Source: Mucidula mucida (taxonomy: Eukaryota; Basidiomycota; Agaricomycetes; Agaricales; Physalacriaceae). Taken from it: DNA of 64,000 nucleotides. The stretch is from positions 1 through 64,000 of the forward strand of contig JADNYV010000018.1 of the NCBI GenBank assembly GCA_015501055.1, written 5' to 3'. Positions within the stretch are counted from its first letter, which is position 1, and every line of letters begins with the position of its first letter. A model generated the notes under the pieces. It did no database searches. It worked only from the letters and a program-made list of their open reading frames with translations, and was not told the DNA's origin. Positions 10,716-23,230 of the stretch are shown here, one piece after another. The position numbers and the translations under genes are program-made.

Positions 10716-11268
10716 ATGCAGACCTCCGTCGAGGAATTCCTCAAATACGACTTTGACGCTGACCAGGACTTTCAGGTTGGACCTGCTGCCCCCACACACT
10801 ATGCTTAAACTCACTCGGCGACATTCTTGAAGCACGGCCTCGCCAACATTCTCGCGTCCAATCCCGCCCCCGACGTACTCACTAACGCAAAGCTATTCTA
10901 TTTCAACCGGTATTACTACTGCTTTGCTAGTCGCGCTCTATCCTAAATGCCATCAGTATCACCGGTGCGACGCTGACCTCGGGTGATCTGCCCGCGTCGG
11001 ATGCGGCCTCGGAACCTCAAACGCTGACGTTCGCTCAATTACAGACCCTCATCGAGTCTGGGAGGGTCGATGAGATACCAAACAACAAGCCGATATCGGG
11101 AGTGTTGAATGTAGGTTGTCGTGCTCGTTGAACTCTATGTACGGCGTTGACGAATGTTACTAGGATGATCCACCGAGCCAGTCGACAGCTTCTGTCAGAA
11201 AGAAACCATGGGAGACGAGTGTCGGAAGTATAGATGATGTTACAGTCAAGACCGATGCGACTACGTAA
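10716..11268 (+). CDS. Small KPWE-motif protein, PEX39-like
   Basis: Four exons (10716-10775 and three more, introns about 47-58 bases) encode about 131 residues. The middle has 'LTFAQLQTLIESGRVDEIP', a helix followed by Ile-Pro and a Pro-containing loop. Close to the C-terminus is 'RKKPWE'. This layout (short helix plus C-terminal KPWE motif in a 100-200 residue soluble protein) matches the family of yeast Yjr012c and human C6orf226. That family was recently described as peroxin PEX39, which helps Pex7 import PTS2 cargo into peroxisomes. The N-terminus 'SVEEFLKYDF' is acidic and helical. Assignment rests on these motifs alone. An alternative is another KPWE-carrying peroxisomal protein, but the small size without membrane segments or SH3 domain argues against Pex13. 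The stop is TAA at 11266-11268. Confidence 0.6.
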
Positions 11269-12252
11269 TCGTTCTTACTGTATGCCTCACGAATGCAGTG
11301 CGCCTTATGTATGATAGCAATGCAGTTCCTCAACAGCGAAACGTAAGTTAACACCTTCATTCGTAAGACCTTGTATACTACACCAAATCGTGCTACTTGG
11401 TCTTGTGGACTCACTCCATGTGGGGTCAATCACGACCATTGGAGTGTGGCGCAATTTTTCCGATTTGTTTGAGAACTTTCTCCATGCCGACACGCTCATG
11501 CTAGCGAGTCACGCTTTGCAGAATTCTGCTTTGCCTTTCTTATAAACAGTGCTGTATACACATGAGACATCAACTCAGTTTCTACAAGATCACGGCCTTG
11601 ATTGTAACTTTAACGATTCATCAAACGAACGCAGCACAAACGGAGACCGGAAATCACCAATTCGAAGCACAACAGCGTGATAAAGGTATCATGTTACCGC
11701 GAATGATTCACTGTACCCATATTCACCAGCGCGATATGTGGCGCATCTTTCTATAATCATTAACATACCAACTAGTAAATGATAGAACCATTGACTTCTT
11801 CCTATCCTATTTGGCCATACACAAAAACGAACGACAGCCACCAAACAATCATACGTCCGCACAACCGAGTCCTTCATAGCGCACAAAGGCGTCTGTTGAA
11901 ACTACTTATGATACAAACGAAGGAAAAAATCTGATATCGCATAGGTTGAGTTTCCGAATCTGAAAGCTACCTACAAAAACAAGCTAGGTATACGCAAAAG
12001 AAAAAAGAAAGTTCTTCGAAAAAGAAAATGTACATAGGAACGGACTCTCGTACTCCGAACCTTTGTGTGGATTTGTTGAAAAAGATATGATTCCACTCGG
12101 GGGTGGCGGCATACCACCGGCCAGCACTGTCACTAGCGAGTAAAGCGGCGCCCGAGTCGATAATCATCGAAACTATATCAATGTTGTGTGTGTTGCACCT
12201 CATATCAGAGAGGCTTTGTCTACCAATCCAGTCCCTCCATTGCCGAAACCAA
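11269..12252. other. Convergent intergenic region
   Basis: Nearly 1 kb between the ends of the PEX39-like gene and the SMG7-like gene. It contains AT-rich sequence with only short overlapping frames. I see no supported gene or RNA; it probably holds the two 3' untranslated regions. Confidence 0.5.
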
Positions 12253-15202
12253 CTAGCCTGTAGGTCCCCACAGCGGTGTGAGGTTATATGCCTGCCCCGG
12301 ATCATGCAAGGACAGGTGGCGCGTGTGCATCCCAACAGCAGCATTCGACGAACTATAGTAGGCTTCCGGTCCTCCATATTCAGAGGGATACAATCCTTGA
12401 GGAGGAAGAGGATGCTGGGCCAGTGAATATCTATCTATATATGGCGACGAACCAGGAGGGAAATTCAATCCCAAACCACCACGATTCAAAGACATCCCGT
12501 GACCGATGGACGGAGGACCACCATGGTCCATGACCATCGGCTGAGGCGGTAGAGCGAAGGGTGCCGACGGAAGTGAGCCAGGAATGTAATTCTGGCTTTG
12601 CGAGTTCTGCGTTGACGGTAAAGATGAAGCCTGGGAGGATAACTGCGGGGGCCAGCTAGCCTGGGACTGAGGTTGCATACCAACGTCCATGTCCATTCCA
12701 AAGCTTCGGGGATGCACATACGGACTGTGGTTGTTGCGGCCGGCGTTGATCTGCACCGGCTCGTCTGACGCAGTCGCCCATATCGAGCGGGTCTCGCTCT
12801 TAACGGGGAAAAACCGAGGTTGCTCCCCCGAGATGCTGCGGGACATCGGTCGCTTCCCACCTCCAAGGACATCGGAGAAGAGCAGATCCTGCGCTGTCAT
12901 TGCCGGAGCGGCCTTCATGGAATTTGGTGTGGTAAGCGAAGGTGAAATGTTGTGCTTCGCAGGGGATATGGGAAACCCGATAGGACTGAGGTTCGGAGGA
13001 GTGAGCCGGGCTGGGCTAGCCTTGACGGGGGCGAGTGGAGTGACGGGAGACGGCTTCACAGGAAGGGGAATGGGGGACACAGATGCCCTAGATGAGAACC
13101 ATGTCAGCTCACGACTGACACCGGATATAAGAAACTCACCTAGGATACAAAACTTCTTCATCGTCGTTGAAGTCCTGCTCATTCAAGTGACCAAAGGCTT
13201 CAGCGACCACATCGTCGGTGGTCTCGGTCATAGTCTCATCGTCTTGGACAAGGTCGCAGTGAGGGGGAAAAGACACCTTGAATGGAGAGTTCTGAACGTA
13301 ATATGTTAGGAGAACTTTAATACGCAACAAGAAACGTTGCTTGCCTCATAATCTGCTACCAGTCGAGCATCTTTGAGAATATCACCAATGCGCATTAGAT
13401 GAACGACGTTCGGATGCTCCCCTACAGCGGAGACAGTCCCCTGTCGGCGAGCAAACAAGCCTCTCAAAGGCAGGAAACCTTCCATCTCTCTATCCTCTTC
13501 TAATGCCGATGTCAACTCTGGCAACTGATTGGCAGGAAATACGCTTCCAAGGATCTCGATAAAGTCAGTCAACACGCGCCAAAACGCAGTTGTCTCTTCG
13601 CTGGGGTGCTCAATCATGTACTTCATGTTAGCGCGCAGCCATTTCATACTCATACGCAGAGCGCCTAATGTGCGTCGAAAGGGTGCTGTGATACGCTGGG
13701 CCAGATCCATGTCAACCGTATCAACTGATCCGATTTCCTGTAAGCCAACCTCAAGGAGGGCACGATGAAGTAGGAGAAGATGATTGAGAATGCGCGTCTC
13801 GACAATGGACGGATCGAGAGTGGGGGACGTGTCCTTGGATTTCTTGTTGACAGGCGCACTTAGCATGCGATGTGTATATAGGGCACCCTGTGAGGTGACG
13901 AGAATTTGAGGTATGAATTCCTCAGGGAGGTGACGCTCAGAAAGAAGGGCCTTAAACTCTTGGTAGATGCCGTTTGATTCTCTTTTGGTCAACGAGTCCA
14001 TCCTATAGATGAAGATCAGTCAGATGCATCGTGGAAGCCATGGTCGTACTTCTGCAGTCCGAGACGCCAGAGTCCGTGTAGGACTACCATCTTGTCCTTG
14101 AACATGTCGATGCGAATTTTAGCAATGGGCGGTTCAGAGGCGTGATTCTTGTCCTTGTCCTCTCTTGAGCGAGCCTTCCACTGCTCAAGAGCCTTGTGCA
14201 TGATAGTGCCCATGTTGTCCGCCGCAGTCTCGTAAGGCTGCTTAACACACAGCGCGAAGTAGTAGTGGACGAGGGACATGAACTGGTCCTTCTCATATGA
14301 TGCAAGAATAGCAAGCTGATGTGAGGGATTGCCGTCGGCTGCGACCAAAAGTTTGGCTTGCTCGTAGCAGTTGCGCGCCTTGGTATAGTTCCTTGGGCGA
14401 ACGAGGTCAAGACCTCCAGGTGGCCCACCTCTTCGGCCGCGACCGCGTCGTGGAGCGTCATCGTGACCAATCCTTGAGCGGCCTCCACCATCATTGTACA
14501 CCTCCCTATAACGTGCAATATCGCCCAAGCAGACGAGAGCTTTGCTTAGAATGTTTAATCGACCCTCCCTCTGTTCGGGCGAAGGGACCACTGATACGGT
14601 CTCGGGCGGGAACTGATTGTAATTCCGTCCTTCAACTGGGGCATCGCCGTTGTCCGATTCGGGTACGAGGCCAAGTTTGACGAGGGCCGGGTGCGCTTCA
14701 TCCAGCGCGAACGAACGGCGGAAGCGAAGTACGAGCTTGGTCCAGAACTTGTCCTCTTCGGCCAGGAATTGACGGAAGCGCTGGACGAGCTTGCGGTATT
14801 CGACTGGCCCGTGATTTCCGTTCTGCTGTTGGGGCGAGGACAAGATGCGGTCTAGCGCGCTTATGCGCTGCTTGTATGATGAAATGAAGAGATAGGACGT
14901 CTGCATCCACAGATGGTTCTCGGCATCGTGCGACTCGTTCGCGTACGGGTGCACCAGTAACAGCGACAGATACCGCCGACGAAGGCTATTAAACTGTTGA
15001 GCAAGAAAAAGTATGATAGTGGCCAACTCACTTCTTTCGCTGGAAATCAACGTCCTTGTCAAAAGGCTCCTTCTTCTTCAACGACTCCTTTAATCCTGCA
15101 TGAATACTTTTTGCCTCTCTGCAAGCACGGAGTCAATAATGGCGGGCAGTAAAACGGGCTGTTTGACCTGGCAAGTACTGTGGGTGTCTGTTGGTCGGTC
15201 AT
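12253..15202 (-). CDS. SMG7/EST1-like nonsense-mediated decay factor
   Basis: Protein of the Est1/SMG5-7 family, which binds phosphorylated Upf1 in nonsense-mediated mRNA decay (yeast Est1 acts at telomerase). Start ATG at 15202 gives 'MTDQQTPTVLAREAKSIHAG' after a 49-base intron, then 'EPFDKDVDFQRKNLRRRY' across the next intron. The 14-3-3-like/TPR region carries the family hallmark 'AENHLWMQTSYLFIS'. Downstream are 'LAILASYEKDQFMSLVHYYF' and 'LCVKQPYETA', typical of the Est1 DNA/RNA-binding domain. A helical segment then follows, and a Pro/Ser/Gln-rich low-complexity C-terminus of about 290 residues ends 'NLTPLWGPTG'. No C-terminal PIN domain is present, so it is SMG7/Ebs1-like rather than SMG6. 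Total is about 900 residues with at least five introns. No break was seen. Confidence 0.88.
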
Positions 15203-18200
15203 TTTATGGAATGAGCTGCCAACTATTGAACAGGCATGGCTTTCGAGTGAATATCAGAATTGCTCTGTCAGACCAGTTTGAACATGGAATGTTTGATGAC
15301 CGCCTTCACAAAGGTGATGGTCCGGAATGTGGGCGCAAAGTTTGCCGTTGTGTTGCAGCGGCGACGGTGCCGAGACAACGTGTTTCCTGCATACCTCGTC
15401 ATTCTTTCACGTTGACCGTAATTATGTGACCTTGCTCGACATCGTCAGCCGATGGCAGGTCTCCAAGCGAGATAATGGATTTTGGAACGCGCTCCCGCCT
15501 CTTGAGTACGCGATCCTAACATGCATACATGTGTTCATTGAGCCTTTGTCTCGACACACAAGTATAACCTGGACTAAACCTCGATTGCTCGGGCCCCGCA
15601 GCTTTTACGACGACCTTCGATATTTTCTCAAGTAGTCCTAGCTGATATACATACGGAGAGGCAACTATTGGCTCTCGTCAAGAATACTTGCAACCTACCT
15701 AGGATCATGCCTCAGGCTGGACGTTGTGACCTCTTCAAATTTGTCCCGCTGTCTCTGCATCTCCCCACCTGAATGACACATGTCCATACTGCTATGCAGT
15801 ATGTACTCGCTCTTTTTGTCTGCTTCTGGAAAAAAGCATTGCTTCTAGTGTAGATCCCTCGCCAGCCCGGCCTCAGCGTCCACTCTGCATTTGTTGCCGT
15901 TGTTCTTCCTCCGTGAGTCATCTCGTCGCATTTGTTTCTTCATATTTCAGGATAGCCGTAGCCCATTGTAGGCATGGCTTCCTCTGTTCACATGGGCTAG
16001 CGACGATAGCCATGTGTATCCATATCTCAATTGTTATGCCGACCCACTACAATCTCAGCAGACGTGTGCCACGCGTCTCTCGCGACCGTACGTGTTCAGT
16101 ACGTTCAGTATCTATGCCAACTAAGGACAAGCGATAATGCCTCTTGCAGTATATTCATCAGCGTCAAGGTGTGCGCGCCGGAACCTCATCCTCGCCTTGA
16201 CTGATCTATTGAATTAAGCCCTCCTCGAAGTCTCGATTTTCTCGGGCACTAGTGCATCGACCTTCATGATGTATCCTCCTTGTAAATGCGAATCGCCGCT
16301 CGCCGTCGTCCTCAGGCATGGACTTCATCGTTGTTTTCCTCGTTTTAATTGAGTGCATAGCGAATCAATGGAACCAGTCTTCCACCGCCGACTTCTCATC
16401 GCGCCGGCATGAAGCTGGAGACATAGTATCAAAAATTTTTGTGACGCACGATATCATGCAGAATTCGTGATTTTCTCTGTCTTCTGTGCCCTCGTATATC
16501 CTGAGCAAGTCATGTTTACCCAGACGACCATAATTTCATGGACAATTTTGAGCTCCATAACGGTGTTGATTGGTTGGAGCGAAAGCACGTCGTTGGAAAA
16601 GTACGAGAGAGTGGCGGATTATCGATTACCTGCCACCCTCGTCATCATTGACCTTCTCCAAGGTTTCTTCCTTACGTCGGCTCCATATCTATCTTCCTGG
16701 TGAGATCCTTTGCATATCTGCTTTGAACCTTATCTCATAGAGCGCTTGTAGAACGGCTAGCGAACTCCTATACAAGAATTGGCCAGGCAAGCAGGTCCCA
16801 TCTAAGACTGCTAATGACATGATCATCAACTCATCTAAGTTCATTCGTTGCTTCTGCGGTCTTTCTACCCCGGCAACTAGTGCAAGGCATTCACACACCT
16901 AGGCGACCACGGCAAGGAGCTAGCTACTTACGCTATGACCTTCCCCATTACACCTAAACTCTTTCTCACCGAGGTGGCTCTGACGATGCCCGCGACGAGA
17001 TTACACGCACGCCACCGCCGCAGTCTTCTTCACATTCGCCAACGCATCCCCGGATCTTTACCTGTCTAACGGGAACGGAAGACATAATGTTCGAGACACC
17101 GTATACTTCGCCTTAGCTCCTCGTGCCCGTCGAGAATTCAAGATGCGGCGATTTCAGGCCTCACAATATCATGTTCTCAAAGAAACAGTACTACTCTTCA
17201 CAAGAATGGGGTAGTCTCTGTCGAGGGGTGCGAAAAAAACGGACAACTTGCAGAACGCGAGGAGCACCCAAGACGAACACACGCTGCTCAAGAATGTTCC
17301 TTGCTATAAGCGAAGAGAAGTGGAAGGTCGGAGCATGTGCCGCCGATCGACAGTCCGGCAGTGGAGTCGCGTCGCGTAGAGCAGTTCTGTGTCGCTTGAC
17401 CTCATTTAGCTCGCGTTTCTTTTCTTAAGCACCCTGGCCACTTTTTCGTACTTGGCCACCATTTCGTTTCTGGTGGGGACGTCCTTCCTCTTTCGGAACC
17501 TCATGTTGCCAGGATTCTCAGGTCTGCTTTGTTATTTACGACATATCAAACGTACAGACGCGTCTCATGTGTCTAAGCACGAGCATGTACATACTTGCGC
17601 TTCTCTGTCTTGCCGCTGTGATTGAACCTGACGTCCTCGACAGCCTCTATCCCCAGCATCTGGACCACGTTGAGTACTTTCCAGCATGCCGTGAAGATCT
17701 TGGACACCCTCATGTGAGCTCGGTGAATCGGTGCTATGTCATTGTCACTGTGTTGACAACTGAGCCACCTTTACCCCACTGGTCCGTTCCGCTCGTAAGT
17801 CTGGAAAGCATTTGGACATATTGAGCGACCTCTCTCGTCGTGCCACCGCCACAAGCTTCATATTCTCAGCCTCATTTCCCGTATTCTTCGAGACTCAGAG
17901 TGTTCGGAATAAGTATTCACCTCTTCTCAACTAATCTCACCGCCGATGGAAGAGCTGGTTGACATGGTTATCCCATTCAGAAGGGAAGCCGGCGGCTGTC
18001 CTGATGTTGATTGAAAACGCCGCATCGATAGCTATGAGCCCGGTCAAGTTGAAGGCAATTATCATGTTTTCCGTTCACGGCTCGCGGCTGCAGTCTTAAT
18101 CGCGGGATTGACGCGTCCGGGACGCGAATAATCGCCAGGAGAGAGGGCCTGATGCCGACGTCCTGATCCAGAGATAAACCGCTCGGACGCACTCGGGCTA

Positions 18201-18600
18201 GGGACAAGCGTGCCTGGCCCCGCATCAGATAACCGCGCGTGTGACTCATTTTTCCATGTTCACTTCCATGCTGCAATGTTGTTTCATTCTTATTATCATT
18301 TGTGAAGGGGCGAGGGAACTAGGGAATGAAATAGCTGGGTTCGAATTCCTATCATCCCCGACGTTCAGTGTTCAGACAGTGTCAACAGAGAGTCGCCATC
18401 GACGACGCCGCCATGAGAGTGAAAGCAAGATGATTGAATCTACCCGCGAAGTCCTAGAGAGGGCTATTTTCTATTGGGGCAAAGGTGGTACATAATCTCG
18501 TGATGTGGCGTGGCGACGATCATGCACGAGGTGAGGGGCGAGGCAAAGGGTATATCTATCAGGGTTCCATGGAATTCCGGCCAACTTACCCTCTGTACTC
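15203..18600. other. Gene-poor region of 3.4 kb
   Basis: Longest stretch without a supported gene. Short open frames occur (for example 16467-16703, which would encode a hydrophobic 78-residue peptide, and 17567-17824). None shows a family motif, and none can be joined to neighbours over good splice sites. Composition is not extreme and no transposon domain, terminal repeat or tandem array was visible. It may contain decayed coding sequence or a long non-coding transcript, which the sequence alone does not show. Confidence 0.5.
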
Positions 18601-18606
18601 TATATA
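18601..18606 (+). promoter_or_regulatory. TATA-box-like element
   Basis: TATATA lies 88 bases upstream of the ATG of the C2H2 zinc-finger gene, a usual distance for a fungal core promoter. Confidence 0.45.
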
Positions 18607-18693
18607 GACCTCACTTCGTCTCGATACCTCGACGAGCTAACTGTACATAACACGTGCTCTCTACACGTAAACTCTTTCTTTTCACTGGTCGAC

Positions 18694-19322
18694 ATGGAGG
18701 GTCTGCCTGAACGCGAGCGCAAGCATGCCTGCACAATGTGCCACAAACGTTTTGACCGCCCAAGTACGCTGAAGAAGCATCTTCTCGTACACACGGGCGA
18801 AAAAGGTCTGGACTCTGTCACTTACTACTTAATCTTTCAAACTTGCTCATTTTTTTTCTCGTTGTAGCTTATCAGTGCGATTCCTGTGGGCGCCGCTTTG
18901 GCGTGGCCTCAAACTTAAATCGGCATGTAAAACGATGCATCCTTCGTACTTCACCTACGGCAACCACAGCCTCATCCACCACGAGCTCCAATACGCCATC
19001 CCCTCCGCCTCCTCCCACTAAACGCCGCCGCCGCGCGCCCTCCCCGACCTTCTGGGTCCCCGCTAGTCTTCGTGGTTTCGTGCTCCTGGCTGCCGCCCAT
19101 TACGGGACTGTCGTCAGCAACCCATCTCCCCTCGATAGCTGGGATGAGCGCGATTCCTGTGCCCCCGCCTCCCTGAATCCCTACCATCCCGCAGAGTGGG
19201 CCAAACTCCCTGGGCCGGCTTTCCCCGTCCGCACCGTCGAATGGCAACAATCAGACTACTATGCAGGAAGGGCCGCCAATAACGGATGGGGCATGGGTGT
19301 CTTGGGTGTTCGTGTATTCTGA
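18694..19322 (+). CDS. Two-finger C2H2 zinc-finger protein
   Basis: Two exons (18694-18805 and 18868-19322) give 188 residues. The intron 18806-18867 interrupts the linker between fingers, joining 'HTGEK' to 'AYQCDSCG'. Finger 1 (residues ~11-33) is Cys-x2-Cys-x12-His-x3-His: 'CTMCHKRFDRPSTLKKHLLVH'-type with the canonical TGEK linker. Finger 2 is 'CDSCGRRFGVASNLNRHVKRC', a C2HC variant in which the last ligand is Cys. A Ser/Thr/Pro-rich stretch and a basic 'KRRRRAPSP' patch follow, the latter a likely nuclear signal. The rest is Pro/Trp/Tyr-rich. The protein is likely a sequence-specific DNA-binding factor. Many Agaricomycetes carry small proteins of this layout without assigned function. 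Confidence 0.85.
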
Positions 19323-20541
19323 TTTCCCCATCATGTACGTTCCATCATCATCATCGCCTTTTCATATCATTGACGATGGCCGAAATATAGATATCCCGTT
19401 TTTGATTCATCTTGTTGTAATGCCATCTCTACCTGCTATCGCCGCCGCTGGCGTAGCTTTACGAACGCAATACGTATGTTGTATGTACAACTCACTCCAA
19501 ATGCACGCTTGTATGTACCCTTTACCCCGTGTCTGCAATTTCCGAAATATCCGGAAACACACTGAAGACTTGGACACTCGGAGTTTACGCTTCCTTGATC
19601 CCAAGGCGGGATTCTGTTCTACGCGTCTAATCGTGAAATCAGGCTCACCGCATTTTCCGGAACATAAGACCGACTCGCGCGAGGATTTAGACTAGGAACT
19701 GACACTTACTGACATCACTTAGAGTTATAAGACGACGATCCAACTCAATGTACGGTGCGCGTGGAGTGGTGACTAGATGGTATGACCTCCGTTGATATCC
19801 GGCGGTAATGAGTGTGGCGTAATTTCCTTGCAGGGCAAGGGTTCAATGCAGTTTCTCGTCATATTGACAACATGTGTAGACAATGCATAGTATTCCTGAC
19901 TCGAAGTTCTTGAGCTACAACACCTATGTTAAGCACTCGTTTTCTTCTCCGCCACTCCGTGTCTTGGTTCAGGTGTTCTGACTTAGTCGTCCTTCATTAG
20001 CAATTATTTGTCAGGCACACTCTTCGATATGTTCATGTCCACTTCTCGCAGGTCGCCGTTGATATGTGTGTCCAGATAGTGACACTATTCAAGGAAAAGC
20101 ATCGTCACTAAGTGAACACGCCCTAGCCTAACGCAAACATGCACCGTTGTCCGTCCGAGCTCAAGGGCAGTCATTCTCTTCCATGGCGGATATGGCGGAC
20201 GTTCGTCGCCGTTCAATCTGATGTACCATTTCATCAAGAAGTGCTGGCCGAGATGCAATATGTTTGTTGCTCTTTGCGATGTCCCCGAACCGGGTAAAGA
20301 TCTCATTCCTCGCGAACAATGAATTGACTCGGGTATGAGAATGGTCATGAAGTTGACTTCGCCTATGGAAACGAGTTTGGGATTCTGACCGTAGACAAAT
20401 AGTCAATCATGATCAGGAAACAATGTAATGTGCCAGCACGAAACATGGGCCAGCAAGAGCTTCGCCGACGTGGTTCAGCTTATATACATCTACGATATAA
20501 AGGGATGGTGGGTAAGGGTATAATGATAAATATGACGCTGG
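19323..20541. other. Intergenic region
   Basis: The 3' flank of the C2H2 gene is followed by about 1 kb with only short overlapping frames (19261-19695 plus strand, 20085-20406 minus strand). These lack motifs and good splice joins. No supported feature. Confidence 0.5.
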
Positions 20542-21339
20542 TTACAAAGGAAGAACCTCATGTAGGACCTCGCCGTCTCTGAATCCGTAAACATTCCAAC
20601 GCGTGGACGGGTTGAGAATGTCACCGCCTCCCATCCATCTAAAGTCGAGCTCTGAAGGCTTGTCGTAAACTCGGATGTACTCTTTCAGAACGTCGCCGAC
20701 GGTAGTTTGTGGTCCATACACCACATTGATATCCTGCTTGGTGTTGGAAACGGAGTAGACGCAGATGTGCACGCTACGAATATTGTTTCCAGCGGTGCCA
20801 TCAACGATTGCCAGGTAGTTGTCTGCGCAGACTGTGCCTATACATCGTTCAGTCATTGTTTAGGTCGTGGAGACAGATATCATGCACCTCTTTTCGTGTG
20901 TCCTGGCTCGTCCTGTATCACGTTCATCGTCGAGGACAGTTCCAGCAAAAGGCGCCACAAGTATTCGTTGTTCAAAGAGAACTCAAAGAGCGCCTCTGTT
21001 CTGAGGCGGAATTTGTCGTGTGGCGAGAAGTTACAAAATTCGGTAATCATTTGAACCGCTTTCTGTTGATTGGGTTAAATTCTTGAACGAGCAGAGAGGA
21101 TAGAATACGGACCTTGAGATCTCGTAAATCTACCTTTTGGCATACCATATACTTCCCTTTGAACTCAACGATGGTATGTTCAATTTTGTCGAGCATAGAA
21201 GAGGTCCGGCGCGGTGGAATAGGATAACTTGATCGTCGCCTGGCAAGTCCGCGACGCTCACTGATAACGAGTGGGGGAGACATTGTAGGTTGAGCTGTAG
21301 TGTTGGTGGTGATAAGGTCGTCCTCGTCCTGGCGAATAT
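20542..21339 (-). CDS. Hypothetical protein (3' exons)
   Basis: I do not recognise this protein. Three exons join cleanly. The first holds 'DEDDLITTNTTAQPTM' (open from about 21339; first ATG at 21283) and a basic 'RRGLARRRSSYPIPPRR' patch. The second holds 'VQMITEFCNFSPHDKFRLR'. The third runs from 'GTVCADNYLAIVDG' to 'VLHEVLPL' with TAA at 20542. Introns lie near 21061-21114 and 20838-20888 and have good GT/AG ends. The C-terminal exon looks like a compact beta-rich domain. The frame is open before the first ATG, and coding-like minus-strand blocks lie upstream, so the real N-terminus may be further away. Confidence 0.5.
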
Positions 21340-21439
21340 AAACGAATCCCGACAAAGGCGTCCCACATACACCTTGCCTCAAAAAGGGAAGGCCGGAGCG
21401 CTGGTCACGTCCACACTAGAAAGGGGATGATACTGTATT

Positions 21440-22546
21440 ACGATCCATGAAAGAAACATACAAGATTGGGCACAAGCAATGGTCGTCAAAGACAATGAAT
21501 CGAATGTTCTCTGTAACAGAAAGACGAAGGTCGAAAAGAGGAGAGACGCATAGACGACAAGAACGCATGAATCGTGGCATACAAAAACTTGGTCCTTTAC
21601 ATGGCTTGCCTACTGAAAGCCAGGCATCTAGTGACTTGAGAGAGGAGGGATCAATGTAGTCGCTAGAGCCTCAGCAGCAGTGATGGGTAGCACAGATTCT
21701 ACCAAAGTGGCAGCTTTCTTATTGTGTCGACGTCTTTCTCCCGGGTTGTGGTCACATATGACAGAATATGCGCAGAACCTTAGTATGCAGGTAAACACCC
21801 TCTTTATTTTTGCCGCGCTCGAGTAGATAGATTTCATGGCAAGCATCCGGATTCTGAGTCAAATCTGCGTCGCTGGGATAGAAGTAAAGCACAGTGCAAT
21901 TTCGAGTGGCTTGATGGATTTTTCGATGATTTTCACACGCACGGACCAGTCCTGGATCTACTCACCCACAAGGTCCCACAACATACAACTCCATCGAGTT
22001 TACCAGAATTAGAATTACATTGAGCTATATAAATGCAGGACTGGAGATCTCTATAGGATTTACAATGATTGGTGTTTGCTTCCCCACTGGTAGCGCGTGG
22101 CCTTGTATTGAAGTGCTTGATGATTCCGACTCGGACTGAGGTAGTAATGTTTTAAGCACTTCTGTCATATGTAACGACGACGTTCGGAAATTCGGGAAGA
22201 GATGAGCAAGCAATGAGAAAGCTTCTGACAGCTTCTGTACCGCGCAACCAGCGCCCGACACGGATGTGGATAGATCTACCGCCAGAACTCGAGGCGACCC
22301 GGACGTTACTACCAGCGGTAGCTTTCTTGAGCATCTGCTTTTTCGATGTCGGGGGATCGAGTACCCAGATCTGTTGGAGCCAAACCGCAACCCAATGATT
22401 GACTCCGAGTAAGTAGAAGTGGCGTCATTGTTGCCTTCTAGCAGTTGCGCAGTCCTGCAACGCCTGTCAGGATTGAGGCAGATCTTCAAATGAAGGAAGG
22501 ACGTGGCCTTTGTCGAGTTTTCGATAACGTTCTGCCGTTTTGCCAT
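21440..22546 (-). other. Coding-like fragments, gene model unresolved
   Basis: Several minus-strand blocks look like exons but could not be joined. One at about 21460-21640 contains 'ENIRFIVFDDHCLC'. One at about 21760-21960 contains 'CTVLYFYPSDADLTQNP' and 'HEIYLLERGKNKEGVYLH'. A third open frame of 173 codons lies at 22025-22546. They may be the upstream exons of the hypothetical gene that ends at 20542, or one separate decayed gene. No family was recognised. Confidence 0.3.
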
Positions 22547-23153
22547 AGCATCATACCGTTCATGTGTCGACCGTTGGCAGATCCAGGTAGCTATGACTGT
22601 GCAGCGGATTTAGGCTCGTGGGACGTCGCCTGTTGGGTGAATTGGATTTACCGTGAATGGCCAACTGTAGACCTTTTCAATACATCTTCAAGAATCAATC
22701 TTAATCAATGGCCATTGCCGAACGAGGAAATGTCAGGCCCAATTACAGAGGATAAATCATAAACTCAATGCCAACATGGACATTGGATACTCATTCTCCC
22801 ATCGACAGGCGCACACGGTAATTCGGGCAATGGCGGCATCTGTATGACTTTCAGCGTTTGACGGTAGGTGGTGAGCGTGAGAATTTACCGAGGACTGCTC
22901 ATTTCTGACAGCCTCATACCATGCCCACGGTTATCTCAGAACGAAGGCGCGATTTGCGCGTTCTTTAACAGCGGCAACAACCTGACAATTACGCGAAATT
23001 GTGCTGCGTCTGCAGCGCAGGAGACCCGAGCAAAACTCGTGCGTGTTTCCAGAAAACAAAGGACGGGTTGACTCCGAGTCGGAAGGTAGATCTCTTTATG
23101 CCCCATTCGTGACGATACTAATCACCAGTTGGCAGTCGTAGTAGCCGAGAAGC
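22547..23153. other. Intergenic, promoter side of the Sng1-like gene
   Basis: No supported coding sequence. Short plus-strand frames at 22445-22762 and 22868-23071 overlap the antisense frame and have no motif. Confidence 0.4.
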
Positions 23154-23161
23154 TATATAAA
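23154..23161 (+). promoter_or_regulatory. TATA box
   Basis: TATATAAA begins 77 bases upstream of the ATG at 23231 of the Sng1-like gene, a good match in sequence and distance for a fungal TATA box. Confidence 0.55.
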
Positions 23162-23230
23162 GCCGGCGACCATAATGTATCGCCCCCAGCCACCATCGTC
23201 CATCTGTTTCCTAGTTTTCGACTCTCCTCA

